Source of the DNA: Polyodon spathula
Taxonomy: Eukaryota > Chordata > Actinopteri > Acipenseriformes > Polyodontidae
DNA: 64,000 nucleotides
Assembly: GCF_017654505.1 (NCBI RefSeq)
Contig: NC_054565.1
Location: forward strand, 3,452,890 to 3,516,889
Direction: 5' to 3'
Positions 53,471 through 64,000 of this stretch are shown here, in pieces (positions within the stretch are counted from its first letter, which is position 1; every line of letters begins with the position of its first letter). Position numbers and translations under genes: made by a program. The notes beneath the pieces were generated by a model, which had not been told where the DNA came from, ran no database searches, and saw only the letters and a program-made list of their open reading frames with translations.

Positions 53471-55628
53471 CGCTGGGGGGAAATTAACAAAGAAACTAAA
53501 CAAAAACAGACTACTTGGAAAGCAAGGCCAGCAAACTGGGAACTTTCGTTAACCCAGGTGTGTTTTTTTTTTTTTTTAATGAGAACACACGTTGATTGTA
53601 ACACGTCTTTTCTTTAAAAGCTGCACATTTGACAGACCTTCTTAGCTATGTTTGATTTAATGAGTCGTTTTGTTAGTTACAATTGCTGTAAAGAAGTTTG
53701 TTTGTGAAGTTGCAGCCTTTCACTTAAATCTCTGGATCTCAGAACTGGGGCAGGTAGGAAATTCAATTTGTCACAGATAAACACAAAGGCATGTTAACAG
53801 GCTGTGATTAAAAATATTCCAGCGCTAATTTCTACATTTACCTCCAGACAGTGGTCTTTTGGGAGCACCCTTTACATTATAATCCTAAGGCCCACAGAGG
53901 GTAATAAATTCAAACATTCACTACTGATTAGCGCTAATATTAAGTTGTGTAAGGTACTGTAGTCCACGATTAGTGCTAAACAGGGTCTTCAAACCAGCCC
54001 TGCGTGTTATTATTCAGCTACCTTTAATACAATAACATTGATGGAGGCACTGAGCCAGCAGTGGTTTGAAACAGCAGATACAGATTAGACAGATTGAAAC
54101 CCAATTGTTTCTGAATTTAAGAAATATTAGGTTTAGGAACAGCAGCTGGGTGTTGAACATCTAACAACCAACCACTGATGTCACAGATAACGTCATGAAG
54201 CGGATTGAGTTCTGAAGACCTTTCCAGCAGTAGTGGTATACTATTAGGAATATTAAAGAATACATTGGGTTCCCCTTGAACCTGTATTACCTCTAATTAT
54301 TTTAAGAAGACTGAAACGGTGGCAAAAGCATAAACTAAACAAAATAGCCATTGCACCTGGAGAGTGAAATCGTCCAAACACCTTCATGTAGGAAAAGGGA
54401 AAGATTTAGAAATGACTTTGCTAACTACAATACATTTAAATAGCCCCAGTTCCCTAATAAAATAACTTAATATACACACAGTTATATGTATACAGTTAAT
54501 ATAAATAGTACGAACAACAGCTTGGCCCCAATATGTGTATTAAAGTATCTCCCACTGTCATGCCATTTATCAGTAGCATATATCGTCTTGACCTTGATAC
54601 TAGATCAAGGTTTTTACCTTGGTTGCATAATAATCCAAGACAGTGCTCTGACAGATCAATGATAGAACAAAAAATCGTGTGTGGCTTCTCTCTGGTAAGT
54701 ATGTACTATGTAAAGCTGTACTGCCCCGTACAGTTTTGCATACAGTTTCATTTAAAAAAGTTATTGTCACCCCTGTTGTGGACCATATGACCTTCTGCTG
54801 CTTCTTGTAGTCGGAAGACTACTCTAGTTTAGTTCAAAGTGGAAAAAATTACACCTTATGTGTTTGCAGATAGCCAATTCCCCAATTGACAGACTTCCAG
54901 GGAATGAAACATAGAAACTGAGAGCTTTCTTTATCCTAAAAGTAGTACCAAATATGTTTTTAAATTAAAATAAATGTGCAAAACAGGTAGGATTTATGGA
55001 ACTATTTTATTAGTTACATTTACTTCAAGATTAGTAATTCACATCAATCACTTCCTTCTTAGAGTAAATCAACAAACACCAGGCACTGCTAAGTGTTCTA
55101 ACTGTTTTGAACAATACATTTATTCACCACATGTTTAGTAGAGAAAGAACAGATGGTCGATGGCCATTGTCAATCTTCTTGGTCACTTGCAGTGACACCC
55201 TACCTGTGTTTTCACCAATAGCTTCCCTGTTTTTGTCTCAAAAGCTTAATATGGAAAGGACAGTATAACATTGTTAATGAAGTCAGGTAGAACAATCGCA
55301 CTCCCGAGGGGATGTCTGACAGGAACATGTCGTTGTGACTCAAACAAGCTGCTCTGGTATGCAAGGGAGATTCCGCAACCAGAGATGAAAGTGAGGAGAA
55401 ATACAAAAAAAAATAAATTAAAAAAAAATTGGATGGAATCTGGCATCCATTGCTGTGTTGGATTTTTTGCTCAGGAACCAAAATTGAATGAAGTTAAGAT
55501 TCAGCTTACACCTGAAATTTGAATGTATATCAAATAATAAATGAACTTTAACTGCTCCTCTCACAAACCCAGAGATGCCAATACTTGAGAGTGAACAAAA
55601 CAGCCCCTGCCAAGCAAAATGAGGTGAA
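53471..55628. other. Unique DNA, no gene seen
   Basis: T runs near 53564-53577 and A-rich patches near 55405-55430. No supported gene. Confidence 0.5.
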
Positions 55629-55668
55629 TGTTTGTTTGTTTGTTTGTTTGTTTGTTTGTTTGTTTGTC
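55629..55668. repeat. (TTTG)n microsatellite
   Basis: About ten TGTT/TTTG units. The repeated Asn-Lys-Gln-Thr open frame on the minus strand is an artefact of it. Confidence 0.97.
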
Positions 55669-56203
55669 TTTTTTTAGACAAGTCAGGACAGTAAAATAGG
55701 GTCTGTGAAACTTGATGTACATATCCAGTCAAATAAAGCTGAGGTAAAATATATGTTTAGTTTCAAGTGATGAAAGTGGTGAAGAGCTTTTTTGTTATTC
55801 TCTTCTCCGTTTGGCACCATCTTCTGTAAGTTTCTTAGAGAGATTTTTGAGGCTGTAAAGTCTCTCTGTAGCTTGGGTACTTTTCTGCAAGAATATTGAT
55901 ACTATTTGTCTATGGAAGGAAGCCTTCTGAGAGTGAGAAAGAAATGCATAGCAGATGACAGTGAGAGCGAAGATCAATTTAAAATTGCCAATAGTAACAT
56001 AATAGCATGACAGTCATCAATATTCCCTGGAATAGTGAACATCATTCCTAGCATCAGATATACTTCTTCCAGCACTTCTTTCATACCTGTTCACCATTTG
56101 AAGTCATTGAAAATGTTTAGCACTTCCAACCGTCTTGTAAATGGAATGCAGAATTACTTGGTAGCATTATGAATATGATGGCAGGAATCCCCATCAATAT
56201 CCA

Positions 56204-56430
56204 TGTGACAGGCTGGCGAGCGGATAGAGGCCCAGAGATAGACTGCAGTTCAAAAAAAATACTACTTTTATTACAAAAACACAAAATAAAAGGGCACAAT
56301 GGCAAAAAAAATAAAGATATTTAAACACAAATAAAGCAAAAAGCAAAACTTACAAAAATAAAGGTTTCCAGGACGGGCGATGCCTGGTTCACAAAACCAA
56401 CTACACTACAATACCCTCAAAAAGTGACAT
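56204..56430 (-). mobile_element. Possible LTR or retroelement 3' end
   Basis: Read on the minus strand the segment ends 'ctctatccgctcgccagcct' and then 'gtcaca' at 56204. Before that it has an AT-rich part with several TTTATT and AATAAA-like signals and, at its start, 'accaggcatcgcccgtcctg'. This order (GC-rich block, polyadenylation-like AT-rich part, conserved '...tgtcaca' end) matches LTR ends I recall from fish genomes. The opposite TG end and a target-site duplication could not be fixed, so it may be a solo or partial LTR. Confidence 0.45.
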
Positions 56431-57708
56431 TCCTGGCTGTATGTAGGATCACCCATTCAGGCTACATGATAGTTTTCAACTCCAAGCCATTTTGGAAAAT
56501 CGGCTCATTTATAAGTTAGATTTATTTAAAGATGAGACCGTTTTTGTACAGATTTTGCTTGGTTAGAAAAAAAAACCTGCTGGGGAACAGAGAATGCATA
56601 ATGTCAAACCAGTTTTTCTTTTGAAATATGGGATATTAAGCATAGGCGTCGACTCTGTGTGTGCTCCGAGGACCAAGCACCCATTGCCATCCATCCTTTG
56701 CCTCTCTATTTAATGAAGTGGGCTGCCAAGCCATTACAGTGGCACTGCATGGGAAAGAATCCTGACCCCTGTGGTTAAAACAGGCACTTGTGATTAAGTG
56801 TGCGATGTAATGGATGATAAGTTAATAATACAGTACTGATATCAGCACAAGACGTGTACTTACCTCTTGTTCTTTGAACCGTCCGCTCTTGGCTCTCCTT
56901 TCAATTAAATAGGCTGAGATGCCAAGACATTTTACACTGTATACTGTACTAGCCAATGGAAGGTAACACTAAGGCAAGCAGTAGAAAGAATAAGAATGAA
57001 ATCACAACAGTAGAAAAATGAATGAATGAAAACTGCATTGCTCTTTCCATTCCCAATGCCACTGCAAGTCACATTGTAAGAGGGGTTGCTGGGGGTCTGT
57101 TGTGGACTCCCAAAATCACCCCCGTGGCTGCATTTGAGAACAGCGTGCCAATTCAAGTAACTGTTATACAAATCTACCAACCTTAAAGTCTCAAACTTGG
57201 ACACAGCGAGAACTTAATAGCATAATCAATCATTCATGAACAAACTGCATAATGCGATGTAAAGCAATAGGATTTTAAATGCAGCTTCTCCAGCAGTAAT
57301 AACAGTTATCATGAAAAAAATCAGACTGATTTCTGTAGCGTGGAAAAAACGTTCAAGTGATAAAAAACGTCTTGGTGTAACGCCATTGACATAATTTGCT
57401 TTATGTTTTATAAATAAAAATTAAAAAAGCTCAATCTTTCCGCTTCACTTTCTGCACTGCCTGGAGCGCTAGAAAAAAAAAAGTCCTTTCCTCTAAAACT
57501 GGTATTGAAATGTATTTGCGTTAGATCTTTATGATTTATTCTTGCTAAGGGCACTATACAAAACACAGCTGGGAGTAAATGCAGCGAAACAATTGAAAGA
57601 CAGCCTTAATCCACAATTGCATGGAGGTGTTCTCACTGCAGGATAGACTTGTTTTTGTAGAAGCCCCTTCACATTGCTTAATCAAAAAGAAAAAAAACAG
57701 CAACCATA
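56431..57708. other. Unique DNA, no gene seen
   Basis: No supported gene, RNA gene or repeat. Confidence 0.5.
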
Positions 57709-57838
57709 CACACCGCAAGCGAGCAACAAGCGTCTTAATCACTTTTACAAAAGAGCTGGGCTTGTCTGCATTCATGGTTATAGAGCTTTTAACCTCATCT
57801 CACCGCTTCAATCCATAATGGCAGTGCATCACACAACA
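57709..57838 (+). repeat. Fam-5 dispersed repeat, copy 3
   Basis: It contains 'caccgcaagcgagcaacaag' and 'cgtcttaatcac', the inverse of the tRNA-like module of copy 4. It then has 'caaaagagctgggct', 'agcttttaacctcatctca' and 'gcagtgcatcacacaac'. This is the best match to copy 4 at 61708-61860, which is inverted relative to it about 4 kb away. Confidence 0.72.
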
Positions 57839-59251
57839 TAACAACGTTTCTTCATCCAAACTGTGGTGGTCTTTCCCATTTTACAGTCAGTGTAGACTTG
57901 CTCTTCTGACCATATCCAGGATTGATAAATGGTTACCAATGGACACCCACTGATCTAGCAATGGATGTGCATGGCTGTTAATGCCTATTGGTCAGAACAA
58001 GGATGATTTATATAATGATTATGTGTGGATTGTCATGCCTGTGAGTTATGCATGTGGACCAACAAACCACAAAAAGTTATCATGGGTATACATGAATAGT
58101 TCCATAAAAATCACTGATGGAACTTTCTCCAGGATAGATGACTAGTATTTCATTTGAACTGAGTGTGTGTGGATTTGCTGTCATGATAGAATGTCAGTTA
58201 ACCTTGAACCAACCACAGATAATACAGACTCACATGAAAGAAAGAACAAGGCTTTTGCTTCTCTCTTTGAGATGATGTAATGCAACCGACCCATATTTAA
58301 TCTTAAGACAGTCATTTAAAAGGGTTCCGTCAATCTATGACCTTGTGGTTTGCAATGCACTTTCGCTGCTTACAGGTTACAAAGCAATGGGAAACGATTA
58401 TTATAATAGCTGGTAGTAAATAGCTTGTCTGCACCACTCCAACCCATTGGTCTGAGCTTCAGTGCATTCATTGTTTGATTTATAAGCTGCTATTGAAGTG
58501 ATGAAATATCAAACAAGTGTTTCAAATGCAATTAGTGGTATTACTGTAGACTGACATGTCGAGCTAATGTTGTGAACGTTTTATAACCCGTTTAGTCGAA
58601 TAGTTATTTATGCAATATCACTGAACTGCATTTAATAAGTTAGCTGAGGTCAACCTATATTCACAGCTTGTGACTTCTCTGTAGCCTAGTACTTAGAAAT
58701 AAAACAGAATATCACCACAACGACTCAAATCTGATACTGTCTGGTACAATCTGGTATGATTGTCTAGGATTTAGTATTAACAGTGTGACATCCTGATACA
58801 ACAAGGCTTTGTTTTACATTCACTTTTCTAATGTATGCAAGCACTGTTGGGACTTTGACTTCAGTTGATATTGGACTGCGCTTGACTCCCTTGATATATG
58901 CTGGATTCTATCTGAATACCCAGTGCTCCATGTTTCTCACTGTAATTGAATATATACGAATGCATTGTGAAATACTTCTCTGGATTAAGATTGCGCTTCC
59001 ATTGTAACCTGTATTCCGCTGCACCATATATGATTTATGCATATGAATAATACAATGGTATTCTGATCACAATTGCTTTTCTTTCACAAAATGTATAGCA
59101 ATATTTTAAAAGAGGCTGCATATTACAAATTATTTTGTTCAATATTTTTTCTAATTGAAAGTTTTTAGTAAATTGTACAGTATAGATCAATAGATTATTT
59201 TGAACTGTTCTGAGTTAAAAAATGAATTTAAAAAAACTTTAAATTTCATGT
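57839..59251. other. Unique DNA, no gene seen
   Basis: No supported gene, RNA gene or repeat across 1.4 kb. Confidence 0.5.
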
Positions 59252-59301
<50 letters not shown>

Positions 59302-59302
59302 T
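59252..59302. repeat. (TTA)n microsatellite
   Basis: About 51 bp of TTA repeats with one TAG interruption. It lies about 95 bp left of the Fam-7 palindrome. Confidence 0.96.
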
Positions 59303-59394
59303 CTACGTTTCCCGTACTATTTTATGGTGTTTCATTCTGCGTGGTTCTGGGTTCTGTGGCTCCCATATTGAGCTCTTATCATTTTTATCTAAAT

Positions 59395-59515
59395 CTACCT
59401 TTACCTGGTTTTCAGCTGAGCCATATGACTTTGCTAGCCCCACTTACAGAGTGGGGCTGACAGAGTTGAAAGGTTACATTGTCACATGCTTTGAATGGAA
59501 TGAGAAAGGCTGTTA
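59395..59515. repeat. Fam-7 palindromic repeat, copy 2
   Basis: It holds a perfect 9-bp stem with a 5-base loop: 'agccccact' 59436-59444, 'tacag', and 'agtggggct' 59450-59458. Flanking blocks 'ctttacctggttttcagct' and 'attgtcacatgctttgaatg' recur in part near 44300-44510. The element sits between a TTA tract and the long T tract. Class unknown. Confidence 0.5.
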
Positions 59516-59546
59516 GTCCCAGCACATAGGATTCTACAAAACCAAG

Positions 59547-60067
<521 letters not shown>

Positions 60068-60155
60068 TAAGCATAGAAAAAATGTGATAGCCCAATAGCT
60101 AGTAAAAGAACGCAGAGCTATCCCAGAACGATTACAAACACAGCTAAAATAGCAA

Positions 60156-60179
60156 GGGGGGGGGGGTGTGTGTGTGTGT
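60156..60179. repeat. Poly(G) run joined to (TG)n
   Basis: Eleven G followed by about six TG units. Confidence 0.9.
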
Positions 60180-60666
60180 AAAAAAGCAATTCAGAAGAAC
60201 ATAAGAAGCGACTCACTGTTTAAACAAATAGCCTAGGTCTTAGTGAAATCAGTGCTAATTATAAAATAACAAACTCAAAAACACTGAACGACAGATATGT
60301 TAATAAAGAACCCTTCCAAGAGAGGCATTTCCACCTGATTGCTATAACATTAATAAGACATTAGTGTTTGGTAACAATGCAGTGATGCAGTAATGATTAA
60401 TTAAAAGGCAGTATACAAATGAAGGTTGATTAAACGTAGGCTACACAGATGCACATCGCTCATGTATAATTCAGAGCTATTTAACACTTCAAGAAAAACT
60501 CAACCGGTCTAATAAAGAGATATCATTTTCCAGTCATCTTTGTTAATTACACATTTTAAAAATGTTAGTGAAAAAAGAAATAAAAGGTCTCAGTTGAGAT
60601 CTATTTGAATTACAGTGCTGACAAAATGGGAATGTACTGAATTAAAAGCGAGAGGCATTGCATTGA

Positions 60667-60668
<2 letters not shown>
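60180..60668. other. Unique DNA, no gene seen
   Basis: No supported gene, RNA gene or repeat in this short stretch. Confidence 0.5.
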
Positions 60669-60735
<67 letters not shown>

Positions 60736-60741
60736 TGCGTG
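60669..60741. repeat. (GT)n microsatellite
   Basis: About 65 bp of perfect GT repeats followed by a few degenerate units (GAGTGCGTGTG). Confidence 0.97.
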
Positions 60742-61707
60742 TGGTTGTGGTACGCAATTTAAATTAGAATTGAATTTAATTGAAAATAAACATAAAAGCA
60801 TTCCACTCAAAACAAAAAACATGTCATTAACTTTATGTAGGGGTGAATTATCAAGCGTTGCTACATCTTCTTCTTTTGCTGTTTATATTAATTTTGTGTC
60901 TATTTCTGTTTTAGGGATCGCATTCTGGTGACATCACATCAGAAGTTTAAATCACCCCTCTGGACATTTGGTAGACAAGAGTATAACTATTAGCCCATGC
61001 AGCACACTAGTGCCTCTAGTGGATATAAGAAACACATCACCAAGAAATATCACATACAGTTTTACCTTATAATTGCCATAGCAGAACCATGGACCAGGCA
61101 TTAGAAACAACACAATGGATTTGGAACAAATATATAGTCAACAAACAAATACAAGTACAGAAACAAACTGAATCTGATATGATGTGGTGTATTTGTTCAT
61201 TCCTCCAATAATGAACCTCTCTGTCTCCTTTTTAAAATATGCTTTTGCATTACTAGCATTGCTATGCTTAGCCACACCACATGCGTTGTGCGAGAGTAAG
61301 AGAACTCACTCTGTAAAGGAAATTCCATTTAAGACAAGGGTATTAAGAAGCCTTATGCATTGCAGGCAGTTTGTTTGCAAAGTAAATGCTTAGACTCAAA
61401 TGAGTAGGAACGTGCCCTGAAAGCCCGCCCAGCTCGGCATACAGATTGATCTTTATCAATGGTAAGAGATTTACCTGCATCACCTTCCCTGGGTTTTTCT
61501 CATTCACGAGGGAGACAGCAACACGGTACGTGGGAGACTCTAATCTCAGTACCTATGCTGATAAGGGAATTCACAACAGGATCCGGAACGAAGATACATT
61601 TAAGCACTTATTTACAAGAAAGACAAAACTAGAGCATGGAAACGAATAGATGCTGGGGACACGTGAATTAATCCAAATAGTGGATGACCCCTGGTGTAAC
61701 TATCAGT
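60742..61707. other. Unique DNA, no gene seen
   Basis: About 1 kb without a supported gene. Short open frames at 61184-61393 and 61446-61649 resemble nothing known. Confidence 0.45.
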
Positions 61708-61860
61708 GTTGTGTGATGCACTGCTGTTATGGATTCTGCCCCCTGTCGGTGAGATGAGATGAGGTTAAAAGCTCCATAACCACAAATGCAGGAGAGCCTG
61801 GCTCTTTTGCATGGTGGTTAAGATACTTGCTTATGGCGTGCGAGGCTGCAAGTTGGTGCC
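61708..61860 (-). repeat. Fam-5 dispersed repeat, copy 4, with tRNA-like module
   Basis: On the minus strand it matches copy 3, including 'agcttttaacctcatctca' and 'gcagtgcatcacacaac'. On the plus strand, 61807-61860 reads 'gcatggtggttaagatactt', then 'gcttatggcgtgcgaggc' and 'gcaagttggtgccc'. This resembles a tRNA-like RNA polymerase III head with a box-A-like and a decayed box-B-like motif. The family may be a composite SINE in which this module lies at one end or internally; the full consensus is not determined. Confidence 0.62.
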
Positions 61861-64000
61861 CAGCTGTTAAAATGCCCTGTTAAACTGGTATTTTCCTTAT
61901 TTTGCATTTGATTGTATTTGCTGGGTTGTGTATGTAACAATATACTGCATGCACTATATGCTTCTCCATATAGTATGTGTATATAGGATGTCAACACCCA
62001 GATCTCCCCTTGCTGAAAAAACTTGGAAACAAATTGGACAGTCTGCTATCTGAGGTAGCTGAATTATTTAATATTGTATTTGAATTATTTAACAATATGT
62101 GTGGGGCAGAGCACCATTAAGGGACATGGTTGGGCATTGAATAATGCTATGTTGAATTTCTATACAAAGGGCAGGCACTTGTGCTCAATGAGGTTGCGTG
62201 GGCCTTAATAAGGAGGGTGTTGCACTCTGAGTGGAGGTGTCCTTCAGTGACTGGAAGAGAGGTCTAACCTTCGCTTTTTTTCAGAGACTCATCATTAAGT
62301 GATTGGATGAAAAACAGCCAGGACATGTAAGAGAATATGGTCATTAAACTACAACAGATTTGTTGAGAGCAATTGAGGGCCCTACAGGCTGCGGGGGCTG
62401 ACTAATACTCATGGTAATCCATTACCAGTGGAACATCTTTAGAAGAACTGCAGAAACACAGCCCTCAGTGAGGGGAGGGTGATTATGAGTGGTGTCTCTG
62501 AGTATGCATCTGTGTCTTCACTCTGTCTCTGTGCCTTTCCTGATCTCCAGTTAAGACATCCTGTTCAGTGAATTCACATAAGCTTTTTAGCACTGCATAA
62601 ATCCTGTGGCTTAGTGTGCCTCAAGAGAATTTACTTAGCGATCCTGAGGGTATTGAAACAGATACAGACAATTATCCATCTTCTGTTCAAAATCTTTGTT
62701 CCATTTTGTAGTGCATTGTTTCATGCAAGGGAAATGCAAACATGGAGTTATATTTTTTCAAGCAGGCATGCTTCCCTCTTGGAGACACCAAGCCTTCTTC
62801 CAGGAGTTTGCTTATCCAAACGAAAAGAATTCCCAAGCCGATAAAAACCTTCCAAGGGACCACCTCAGTCCCAGACCTGTCACCTATTGCCTGTCCAGGA
62901 TAAATTCAACAGAGTGCAATCCTTGCATGTTATTCAGAAGAGTAATGACTGCAGTGTAGATGAGAGAAGAGGACTCGCTGGTTTGTTTTTGGAAGGCGGC
63001 CAAGCAATCAGTGAGGTTTCGATTGAAACCAAAGGGGGCTATTTTGACGAAGGCAAAGAAATATTTGATTTAATATAAAAAACTAAAATATTACAAAAAA
63101 TAACCTTGTGTTTTCCTGTTTTACTCCTGTCGAATAAAGGAGATTGATTCTTAGCTCTGTCAGTGTTTCTGGATCACAAGTCTGAAGCTGGGTAAATATC
63201 ATTCGTTTATCATTATCATTCGTTGTCTTTAGTAATGTTCCATTTTATACCAATAAGCAAATGAAGTGAGAAGCTATATTTTAATCATGAAGCTGTCTCT
63301 TCTAGATTTGTATATCCAAATACTTCACAAAAATAAATTCAGAATAGCCCGCAATGTATTTCTGGTGGTTATCAGTCTGAAGGAATACTTCATTATATAT
63401 GTTCTTTGTTATTGTTATTATGTATCACTGTTTAAACAATCCAAGGTATTCAGCATGTTTAATTCCAGCATATTGTATTTATTTAACAGTTAGAAGTGCT
63501 TTGCTATTTTAATATTATGGCTTAATTTTGTCGAGTCATTGTGTCCCAATTATACCATTAAATCCACTTCATGCATTTTAGGTTTGGAACCTCTTTCTTA
63601 TTGAGAACCCAAAGCGCTATCCTTGTGAGCATTATTATTTAACCTTTATTATCTATATGTATCGAGCTGGATAAACCACAGTTGCATTTTTACAGCACAG
63701 TGGAATCACCCTGGACCCTACCCTTGGTTATCCATGGATTATCCCTTGAAATGCATGCTCAATGCAATCCAGGTTGATTTCCTGCTACTTTAAAATGTCC
63801 AGCTGTAGCTGATCCAGGGCAGGTACATTTCTTATATGCTCAGTTTCAGATACTCTCAATAAAGCTTTCCTCACAACTGGATAAGCATAGTGGTAGGGAT
63901 AAGCAAGCTAGGGATCTGCACCCCCACAGAAGTATAAAATAGAAGCAGCTATGCTAGGAAGGAGTGCACTGAGAAACCACTGCAAAACTTCACAGGCAAG
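61861..64000. other. Unique DNA, no gene seen
   Basis: Overlapping open frames near 62614-63078 are not recognisable and have no supporting splice or start context. No RNA gene, repeat or regulatory site could be supported to the right edge of the window. Confidence 0.45.

Overview
The window looks like vertebrate nuclear DNA, most likely from a ray-finned fish. It is AT-rich, has no dense gene packing, and carries many long dinucleotide and trinucleotide microsatellites, 5'-truncated LINE tails, a tRNA-derived SINE and several short families with inverted termini. The wording of the SINE head (box A 'gtggcacatccagtaaagg' read on the minus strand) and of the LINE tails resembles repeats I associate with fish, possibly a non-teleost lineage such as sturgeon or paddlefish. 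That placement rests on memory of repeat wording and was not searched. I found no host protein-coding gene, rRNA, functional tRNA, CRISPR array or operon. The window is best read as an intergenic desert or the inside of a very large intron.

Layout. 1-4.9 kb: mostly unique sequence with a (CA)n tract and one copy of a dispersed family (Fam-5). 4.9-7.9 kb: the densest repeat cluster, holding a LINE tail on +, a small TIR element (Fam-4), a SINE nested inside another repeat (Fam-1) with a clear 13-bp target-site duplication, a Fam-2 copy, and a LINE tail on -. 9.8-11.1 kb: long (TTA)n, (GT)n and (TA)n tracts. 13.5-19.4 kb: a LINE tail on -, a (CT)n(TA)n compound tract abutting a Fam-3 element, a Fam-2 copy inverted relative to the first, and a Fam-1 copy. 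21-25 kb: GT and CA tracts, a telomere-like TTAGGG-variant array with a 42-bp higher-order period, and a LINE tail on +. 25-40 kb: largely unique, with a Fam-1 copy, a retroelement-like 3' end, SINE-like heads and a pair of 65-bp direct duplicates 717 bp apart. 40-56 kb: a (TA)n tract, a 42-bp tandem duplication, Fam-3, Fam-4, Fam-5 and Fam-6 copies, and a 35-bp minisatellite. 56-64 kb: an LTR-like segment, two Fam-5 copies in opposite orientation, a palindromic repeat, a 518-nt nearly pure T tract and a (GT)n tract.

No genes act together here. What can be read is a history of transposon insertion, truncation and nesting, plus simple-sequence expansion. The only candidates for host function are unassigned unique blocks that could be conserved non-coding DNA, which needs cross-species alignment. 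I did not find a new multi-gene biological system. The Fam-1 to Fam-7 labels are local names for repeat families recognised by comparing copies within this window.
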